A stretch of DNA of 10,603 nt, taken from NCBI RefSeq assembly GCF_937997405.1, contig NZ_CALKTL010000107.1:1-10603 (forward strand). Reading direction: 5' to 3'. How positions within the stretch are numbered: position 1 is the stretch's first letter; every line of letters begins with the position of its first letter. Below are positions 5,765 to 10,603 of the stretch, piece after piece. The notes under the pieces were generated by a model. It did no database searches, was not told the DNA's origin, and saw only the letters and a list, made by a program, of their open reading frames with translations. The stretch comes from an uncultured Campylobacter sp. GTDB lineage: Bacteria > Campylobacterota > Campylobacteria > Campylobacterales > Campylobacteraceae. The position numbers were made by a program, and so were the translations under genes.

Positions 5765-7519
5765 TTGCGAAGTCATTATTGCGCCGATTTGAGTAAAAAC
5801 GATATCGGCAAAAGTGTAACCGTGTGCGGCTGGGTAAATTCTTACCGCGACCACGGCGGCGTGATTTTTATAGATTTGCGCGACCGAAGCGGGCTTTTAC
5901 AGCTAGTCTGTGATCCCAAAGATAGCCACTCGGCATACGAGGTAGCAAATACCGTGCGAAACGAATTCGTCCTAAAAGCCGTCGGCAAGATCCGAGCTCG
6001 CGGCGAGGGGCTGGAAAATCCAAATTTAAAAACCGGCGACATCGAAGTCGTAGTAGAGGATCTGCAGATCGAAAATCCAAGCAAACCGCTTCCTTTCGTA
6101 ATCGGCGATAAAAGCGTCAATGAGGAAACGAAGCTGAAATACCGCTTTTTGGATCTGCGCGCCGATGGAAGCTTCGATAAATTTAAGATGCGTTCCAAGG
6201 CTGCGATCGCCGCGCGAAACGCGCTCGATAGGCTGGGCTTTGTGGAGGTCGAAACGCCGATCTTAACGCGCGCGACGCCTGAGGGCGCTAGGGATTATCT
6301 GGTGCCTAGCCGCGTCTATCCGGGCAGCTTCTACGCGCTTCCGCAAAGTCCGCAGCTTTTCAAGCAGCTTTTGATGTGCTCGGGCTTTGATAAATACTTC
6401 CAGATCGCGCGTTGCTTCCGCGATGAGGACCTGCGCGCCGACCGCCAGCCGGAATTTACGCAGATCGATATCGAGATGAGCTTCAATACCCAGTACGACG
6501 TAATGCGCGTAGCCGAGGAGGTTTTAAAGGACATTTTTAAATCCTGCGGTCGCGAGATCGTCACCCCTTTTAGACATATGGAGTACAAAGACGCGATGGA
6601 GCTTTACGGCAGCGACAAACCCGATCTGCGCTACGATATGCCTTTCATCGACGTAGCCGATATTTTTGAAAAATCGAGCAACGAAATTTTTTCAAATTTA
6701 GCCAAAGACCGCAAGGCTAATCGCGTAAAAGCGCTCAAAGTCGAGGGCGGCGATCTGAAATTTAGCAAGCGGCAGATGCAAGGCTTTGAGGAGTACGTGA
6801 AAAAATTCGGCGCGCAAGGGCTTGCGTTTATCCAAGTAAAAGAGGACGGTCTAAAGGGGCCGCTGGTAAAATTCTTTGAAAAAAGCGAGCTGGACGAGCT
6901 TATCAAGCGCTGCGAGCTTAAAGTCGGCGACGTCGTATTTTTCGGCGCGGGCAAAAAGAAAATCGTGCTTGATTATATGGGTAGATTTAGAATTTTCCTT
7001 GCAAACGAGCTTGGTCTCATAGATCCGAACAGGCTTGAGTTTTTGTGGGTCGTAAATTTCCCTATGTTTGAGCAAAACGACGACGGCAGCTACTCCGCGA
7101 TGCACCATCCTTTCACTATGCCGAACAATCCCGACGAGCCAGATTTGGAGGATATTACCTCGATTGCCTACGACGTCGTGCTAAACGGCATTGAGCTTGG
7201 TGGCGGCAGCATCAGGATCCACAAAGCGGACATTCAAGAAAAGGTCTTTAGGTTGCTTAAGATCGAGCCTGCAGAGCAGAGAGAGAAATTCGGCTTCCTG
7301 CTCGATGCGTTAAGCTTCGGCGCGCCTCCGCACGGAGGTATCGCGATCGGCTTTGATAGGCTGATGATGCTGGTTACTGGCTCAAGCAGTATCCGCGAGG
7401 TTATCGCGTTTCCTAAAACGCAGCGCGCGCAGTGTCCGCTCACCAAAGCTCCTAGCGTCGTTACAGACGAGCAGCTTCGCGAGCTAGGTCTTAGGCTTCA
7501 TAAGAAGGAGCAAAAATGA
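5765..7519 (+). CDS. aspS: Aspartyl-tRNA synthetase, probably non-discriminating (Asp/Asn)
   Basis: This class IIb synthetase attaches Asp to tRNA. From the TTG start the product is 584 residues beginning MRSHYCADLS, the normal bacterial length. The N-terminal OB-fold anticodon domain (about 15-105) contains VCGWVNSYRDHGG and FIDLRDRSG. Class II motif 1 is around FVEVETPILTRATPEGARDY (159-178). Motif 2 is CFRDEDLRADRQPEFTQ (217-233). Motif 3 is the C-terminal GIAIGFDRLMM followed by IREVIAFPKT. The bacterial GAD insertion lies in the middle (about 290-420). Many Epsilonproteobacteria lack AsnRS and use an AspRS that also charges tRNA-Asn, with GatCAB amidating the product. His30 of RDHGG fits the non-discriminating type, but I infer this from lineage more than from one residue. 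Its TGA overlaps the adk ATG by 4 bases. Confidence 0.96.
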   Translation: MRSHYCADLSKNDIGKSVTVCGWVNSYRDHGGVIFIDLRDRSGLLQLVCDPKDSHSAYEVANTVRNEFVLKAVGKIRARGEGLENPNLKTGDIEVVVEDLQIENPSKPLPFVIGDKSVNEETKLKYRFLDLRADGSFDKFKMRSKAAIAARNALDRLGFVEVETPILTRATPEGARDYLVPSRVYPGSFYALPQSPQLFKQLLMCSGFDKYFQIARCFRDEDLRADRQPEFTQIDIEMSFNTQYDVMRVAEEVLKDIFKSCGREIVTPFRHMEYKDAMELYGSDKPDLRYDMPFIDVADIFEKSSNEIFSNLAKDRKANRVKALKVEGGDLKFSKRQMQGFEEYVKKFGAQGLAFIQVKEDGLKGPLVKFFEKSELDELIKRCELKVGDVVFFGAGKKKIVLDYMGRFRIFLANELGLIDPNRLEFLWVVNFPMFEQNDDGSYSAMHHPFTMPNNPDEPDLEDITSIAYDVVLNGIELGGGSIRIHKADIQEKVFRLLKIEPAEQREKFGFLLDALSFGAPPHGGIAIGFDRLMMLVTGSSSIREVIAFPKTQRAQCPLTKAPSVVTDEQLRELGLRLHKKEQK

Positions 7520-8097
7520 AAAGCCTTTTTTTAATCATCGGCGCTCCTGGCAGCGGCAAAACGACCGATGCGAGTATGATCGCTCAGATGAATCAAAGCA
7601 TCGAGCACTACTCCACGGGCGATCTGCTACGCGCCGAGGTAGCAAGCGGCAGCGCTCTGGGCAGGCAGATAGATGGCTTCATTTCTAAAGGCAATCTCGT
7701 GCCGCTTGATATCGTCGTAAATGCTATCGTTAGCGCGATTAAAAGCTCACCTAAAGACTTCATCATCATCGACGGCTATCCAAGAAGCGTCGAGCAGATG
7801 AATAAGCTAGACGAGGTACTGCGAGGCGACGATGATGTAAATCTTAGCGCAGTCATCGAGGTGTGCGTCAGCGAGGAGGTCGCCGAGCAGCGCGTTTTGG
7901 GGCGCGCTCGCGGGGCGGACGATAACAAGGAAGTCTTTAAAAACCGCATGGCGGTATTTTCAGAGCCGATCGAGGATATCCGTAAATTTTACGGCGACGC
8001 GGGCGTATTTTACAGCGTAAACGGCGAGCGCACGGTCGAGGAGATCGTAGCGGACATAAACGCTATAATCGCCGCGCAGATCGAAAAATTAGGCTAG
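7516..8097 (+). CDS. adk: Adenylate kinase, short-LID form
   Basis: Adk interconverts ATP plus AMP and two ADP in the cytoplasm. The 193-residue product has the P-loop GAPGSGKTT (9-17), the AMP-binding STGDLLR (33-39) and DGYPRS (86-91, Tyr where Phe is commoner). The short LID follows, with GRARGADDNKEVFKNRM (129-145). There is no four-Cys zinc LID, so this is the short type. The ATG overlaps the aspS stop as ATGA, with AAGGAG (7505-7510) inside the aspS end, so translation is coupled to aspS. The pairing of aspS and adk is, from memory, also found in C. jejuni. A possible terminator follows about 10 bases after its stop. Confidence 0.95.
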   Translation: MKSLFLIIGAPGSGKTTDASMIAQMNQSIEHYSTGDLLRAEVASGSALGRQIDGFISKGNLVPLDIVVNAIVSAIKSSPKDFIIIDGYPRSVEQMNKLDEVLRGDDDVNLSAVIEVCVSEEVAEQRVLGRARGADDNKEVFKNRMAVFSEPIEDIRKFYGDAGVFYSVNGERTVEEIVADINAIIAAQIEKLG

Positions 8098-8106
8098 CGC
8101 GCTTGG

Positions 8107-8128
8107 GGCGGCTTAAATTTTAAGCGCC
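8107..8128 (+). terminator. Possible rho-independent terminator after adk
   Basis: GGCG-(G)-CTTA pairs with TAAG-CGCC around an AATTT-like loop, giving about eight pairs with one bulged G. It is followed by TTTGGCTTCTTTTT, so a T-rich tract is present but interrupted. It lies 10 bases after the adk stop, as expected for the end of aspS-adk. The broken T-tract and bulge keep confidence moderate. Confidence 0.42.
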
Positions 8129-8281
8129 TTTGGCTTCTTTTTCATAGCGCAAGCGGCGCAAATCGCGCTTAAATTTAATGCGTCTTTAGCACGAGCGTGC
8201 CTTTAAATTTATAGCTCGCCGTCGCGCTAGATAGCCAAATTTTAAGCGTAAATTTAAAAGCTCGCGCCGCAAATTTAATGC
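8112..8281. repeat. Array of GC-flanked AAATTT elements in the adk-to-BOF spacer
   Basis: The 270-base spacer (8098-8367) holds no supported gene. It carries AAATTT at 8115, 8171, 8205, 8237, 8250, 8271, 8308, 8318 and 8351. Five of these (8115, 8171, 8205, 8237, 8271) sit between a left GC-rich flank and a right flank like TAAGCG, AATGCG or ATAGCT, forming imperfect palindromes. The last four of the five are 34, 32 and 34 bases apart. AAATTTAATGC occurs identically at 8171 and 8271. Small GC hairpins lie between (GCAC-GAGC-GTGC at 8189-8200). AAATTT is also common elsewhere in this DNA, so part of the pattern may be compositional. Confidence 0.4.
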
Positions 8282-8367
8282 AAGCGTTAAATATGAGCGG
8301 GGTTTTTAAATTTAATAAAATTTCGAATCTGTTTGCAAACGCAGAGATTAAAATTTTAAGGATAGAT

Positions 8368-8724
8368 ATGGTTAGAAAATTTTTAATTAATATGGCTTTG
8401 TGCGCGGCTGCATTCGCCGCGGGCGGGTTTGTCCCAAGCGGTGCGACGGCGCAAAATCAGCCGTCAAGCGTCAAAGAAGCGCTTACATTAAGAGATGATT
8501 CTTTTGTCGTAATCGACGGCAAGATAAAATCTCAACTCAGACGCGAACATTATAGATTTGTAGATCAAAACGGCGATAGCATCGAGGTTGAGATCGATGA
8601 TGACGTTTGGCGCGGCGTGAGCGTGGATGAAAATACGCTCGTGCGAATCACTGGCGAGATCGATAAAGATTTTACAAAAACGACGATAGACGTGAAAAAT
8701 ATCAAAATTTTAAATTCTAAATAA
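8368..8724 (+). CDS. Periplasmic BOF-family (YgiW/YdeI-like) OB-fold protein
   Basis: The 118-residue product has a signal peptide (basic MVRK, hydrophobic about 5-22, likely cleavage after ATA at 26-28). One bacterial OB-fold (BOF) domain follows, about 34-116. Family features are VKEALTLRDDSFVVIDGKI, the acidic strand IEVEIDDDVWRGV (72-84) and the closing ITGEIDKD followed by IDVKNIKIL. Members such as E. coli YgiW and YdeI are linked to stress tolerance (peroxide, antimicrobial peptides, metals), but the ligand is not settled. I chose the ATG at 8368 because AAGGA (8358-8362) precedes it by five bases and the signal peptide begins there. An in-frame ATG at 8278 would add 30 residues without a ribosome site. 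It ends nine bases before ppa, so the two are likely cotranscribed. Confidence 0.85.
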   Translation: MVRKFLINMALCAAAFAAGGFVPSGATAQNQPSSVKEALTLRDDSFVVIDGKIKSQLRREHYRFVDQNGDSIEVEIDDDVWRGVSVDENTLVRITGEIDKDFTKTTIDVKNIKILNSK

Positions 8725-8733
8725 AGGAAAACT

Positions 8734-9252
8734 ATGGATCTTTCAAAGATAAAAGTGGGCTCAAACCCCGATAAAATCAACGCGGTAATCGAGATCCCTT
8801 ACGGCTCGAATATCAAATACGAGATAGACAAAGCAAGCGGTGCGCTCTGCGTAGATCGCGTGCTCTACGGCGCGATGTTTTACCCCGCAAACTACGGCTT
8901 CGTGCCCAACACCCTAGCCGACGACGGCGATCCTGCGGATGTTTTGGTGCTAAACGAATACCCACTTGCCGCAGGCAGCGTGATCCCGTGCCGCCTAATC
9001 GGCGTTTTGATGATGGAGGACGAAAGCGGAATGGACGAGAAGCTGCTTGCCGTGCCGGTTAGCAAGATCGATCCGCGATTTGAGGGCATTAAATCTATCT
9101 CCGATCTGCCTAAAGCGACGCTGGATAAGATCAAAAATTTCTTCGAAACCTACAAGCTTTTAGAGCCAAATAAATGGGTCAAAGTGAAGGATTTTGCAAG
9201 CGCCGCCGAGGCAGAGAAAATCCTAGACAAAGCGATTAAGGCGTATAAATAA
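8734..9252 (+). CDS. ppa: Inorganic pyrophosphatase, family I
   Basis: Ppa hydrolyses pyrophosphate to phosphate in the cytoplasm, pulling biosynthetic reactions such as tRNA charging forward. The 172-residue product is close to the E. coli length. The active-site set can be matched to E. coli: Glu20, Lys28, Glu30, Arg42, Tyr54, Asp64, Asp66, Asp69 (in ADDGDPADVLV), Asp96, Asp101, Lys103, Tyr140 and Lys141. No key residue is missing. The ATG follows AAGGAA (8724-8729), which overlaps the upstream stop, so ribosomes from the BOF gene could reinitiate here. In C. jejuni, as I recall it, adk and ppa are adjacent; here a spacer and the BOF gene lie between them. Confidence 0.96.
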   Translation: MDLSKIKVGSNPDKINAVIEIPYGSNIKYEIDKASGALCVDRVLYGAMFYPANYGFVPNTLADDGDPADVLVLNEYPLAAGSVIPCRLIGVLMMEDESGMDEKLLAVPVSKIDPRFEGIKSISDLPKATLDKIKNFFETYKLLEPNKWVKVKDFASAAEAEKILDKAIKAYK

Positions 9253-9272
9253 AATTTACAAGCGTCCTTTGA

Positions 9273-9317
9273 TTCGGAATTTTGCCCTGTCTTTAAGACG
9301 CTGCGCGAAATTCCGAA
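9273..9317 (+). terminator. Long hairpin downstream of ppa, possible terminator or RNA structure
   Basis: TTCGGAATTTTGC (9273-9285) pairs with GCGAAATTCCGAA (9305-9317), a 13-base stem with one G-T wobble. The 19-base loop contains its own inverted repeat GTCTT-T-AAGAC (9289-9299). The structure begins about 20 bases after the ppa stop. The following sequence ATTTTAAAATTTG is AT-rich but not a clean T-run, so termination is plausible rather than clear. Confidence 0.45.
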
Positions 9318-9377
9318 ATTTTAAAATTTGATGGGATTTACGAAGCGCAGAGCGATGTGAGGATTTTTAAATCAAGC

Positions 9378-9406
9378 TTGCAAAGCGCTCGCTTAAATTT
9401 TATAAA
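9378..9406 (+). promoter_or_regulatory. Candidate promoter for the LRR gene
   Basis: TTGCAA (9378-9383) and TATAAA (9401-9406) are separated by 17 bases, a good sigma-70 layout. The predicted start near 9413 leaves a leader of about 40 bases with the ribosome site AAAAAGG (9441-9447). The region is AT-rich, so chance matches are likely. Confidence 0.35.
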
Positions 9407-9455
9407 TATCGCGCAGCTAGATACTAAAATTTTAAATTTTAAAAAGGCGACTCAA

Positions 9456-10603
9456 ATGAAAAAGATTTATATCGCGCTATTTATAGCAGTTGCTTTTTCG
9501 CTCTGCATACAATCAATCTCCGGTTTTAAAGGCATTAAAATTAGTATGTCAAACGATGCGCAGGACATCCGCCTGAAGTCTAGCCCAAAGCTGAGCGAGG
9601 ATCAAAATACGCAGATGCAAAACTTGGCGGATTTTCTACGCTTTAGCGATATAGGACAGAGGGATTACTACGGTAAAAACTTCTTTAGCGATATCGCTAC
9701 GACGTGGAATTTGTATGAAAAGCTTGCGGACATTGATGAGCTAGACTTCGGCAGAAACGCGAATTTTATGACCGTTTCACCGATTAGAGTGGATGAGGTT
9801 ACGCAGGTTCCGCCCGAAATCTGTTTGCTTTCAAATTTAAAAAAGCTCGATCTGCAAGGCACGAGAGTTTCGGATCTGCCCTCTTGCGTGCAAAATTTAC
9901 AAAAGCTTGAGTATTTAGGCTTACGTGCTACTAAATTTACGGAGATTAGTGAAAATATCTCTAAAATTCCGAATCTTAAGACTCTGATTTTGGATCGTTG
10001 CTCCGTAAAAGAGTTGAGCGCGAATGTAGCGAATTTAAAGAATTTAGAATATCTTGAGCTGGATGAAACGCATATTTCGCAATTGCCGCCGCAGATTACA
10101 GGGATGAGCAAGCTACGAGAGCTCCACTGTTACAGTTGTAAATTTTTGCATACATTGCCTACGTATCTGGCGGAGCTGAAAAGTCTGGAAATTTTATATC
10201 TTACGAACACGCATATAGAGGCGCTACCCGATGAGGTTTCGCGAATGCCGAGTCTAAAGGAACTAAGCGAAGATTTTACCTCTCCTCCTGAAAACATCGT
10301 AAATTTACCCAATCTTGAGGAGTGGGGTCATATGGACGAGCAGAGATTACGGCTCGCCGTGAAAATCCCGTCGCTCAAAAGGCTTCATATAGATTCGGAT
10401 GTCCAGACGATCCCGTCTGAGTTAGGGGATTTGCATAATCTACAGGAGCTTGATATTTGGTCTGAAAATATACAAGAAATTCCTGAAAGTATCGGCGCAT
10501 TAAAAAGCTTAAAAAAGCTTGATATTGGCAGATATAAGCAAGAGAGTCTGCCTGAGAGCATCGGCATGCTTGATGCTTTGGAAGAGCTGAAAATTAACAG
10601 CCA
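9456..10603 (+). CDS. Exported leucine-rich-repeat protein, 3' end beyond the window
   Basis: An open frame of 382 codons starts at ATG 9456 and runs off the window without a stop. The N-terminus (MKKIYIALFI then a hydrophobic run to about residue 18) looks like a signal peptide. Cys17 is preceded by FSL, a poor lipobox, so I do not call a lipoprotein. Residues 30-120 match no family I know. From about 118 onwards there are LRRs of the LxxLxLxx(N)xL type with LP at the turn. The second conserved Leu falls at 131, 154, 177, 200, 223, 247 and 270, then 310, 332, 355 and 378, a 23-residue period. Bacterial LRR proteins usually bind proteins, often at the surface, but the partner cannot be told here. 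It lies about 200 bases after ppa and probably has its own promoter. Confidence 0.88.
   Translation, partial: MKKIYIALFIAVAFSLCIQSISGFKGIKISMSNDAQDIRLKSSPKLSEDQNTQMQNLADFLRFSDIGQRDYYGKNFFSDIATTWNLYEKLADIDELDFGRNANFMTVSPIRVDEVTQVPPEICLLSNLKKLDLQGTRVSDLPSCVQNLQKLEYLGLRATKFTEISENISKIPNLKTLILDRCSVKELSANVANLKNLEYLELDETHISQLPPQITGMSKLRELHCYSCKFLHTLPTYLAELKSLEILYLTNTHIEALPDEVSRMPSLKELSEDFTSPPENIVNLPNLEEWGHMDEQRLRLAVKIPSLKRLHIDSDVQTIPSELGDLHNLQELDIWSENIQEIPESIGALKSLKKLDIGRYKQESLPESIGMLDALEELKINS

Noticed and set aside
8278..8367. N-terminal extension of the BOF gene from the ATG at 8278
   Set aside because: There is no ribosome site before it, and it would bury the signal peptide behind 30 residues encoded by AAATTT-rich spacer. 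The ATG at 8368 has AAGGA at good spacing.
8098..8367. CRISPR array or tandem repeat
   Set aside because: The repeated unit is only a 6-11 base AT core with variable flanks and irregular spacing; there are no constant 25-40 base repeats.
9456..9515. Lipoprotein signal in the LRR protein
   Set aside because: Cys17 is preceded by FSL; the -1 residue is Leu, not the Gly/Ala/Ser of a lipobox.
9668..10567. Minus-strand open frames across the LRR gene
   Set aside because: They are antisense shadows of the plus-strand LRR frame, whose 23-residue leucine periodicity, start and ribosome site are clear. Their translations are Ser/Phe-rich with no family features.
1..10603. Prophage, transposase or integrative element
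   Set aside because: No transposase, integrase, tRNA gene or terminal inverted repeat was seen; gene order is that of a conserved chromosomal block.

Overview
The window looks like part of the chromosome of a Campylobacter species. The gene set and order (rlpA, mltD, tatD, recN and nadK on the minus strand; aspS, adk and ppa on the plus strand) match, from memory, the C. jejuni neighbourhood around Cj0638 to Cj0646. The mixed base composition, with GC-rich coding and AAATTT-rich spacers, suggests one of the higher-GC oral species (C. gracilis, C. showae or C. rectus type). That species guess is inference only.

Layout. Positions 1-601 hold one small minus-strand gene that looks like a VbhA/Fic-type antitoxin, with no recognisable toxin in the 128 bases downstream of it. 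Positions 602-3163 are a compact minus-strand cluster, tatD-mltD-rlpA, preceded by a good extended -10 promoter. tatD encodes a metal-dependent DNase; mltD and rlpA encode two envelope lytic transglycosylases. Positions 3289-5681 carry nadK and recN, overlapping on the minus strand. A short divergent promoter region at about 5682-5764 separates them from aspS. aspS (TTG start) and adk overlap by 4 bases on the plus strand. An AAATTT-rich, hairpin-rich spacer follows (8098-8367). Then comes a small periplasmic BOF-family protein gene, followed 9 bases later by ppa. A long hairpin lies downstream of ppa, and the window ends inside a plus-strand gene for an exported leucine-rich-repeat protein that runs off the edge.

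Function. Most of the window is housekeeping: NAD(P) supply (nadK), adenylate balance (adk), pyrophosphate removal (ppa), tRNA charging (aspS, probably non-discriminating), double-strand break repair (recN), DNA quality control (tatD) and peptidoglycan remodelling (mltD, rlpA). The accessory elements are the orphan antitoxin at one end, the LRR protein at the other, and the BOF gene lying between adk and ppa.

Nothing here is clearly a new defence or mobile system. The points most worth checking are the orphan antitoxin, the LRR protein with its asparagine-free ladder, and the quasi-periodic AAATTT spacer.
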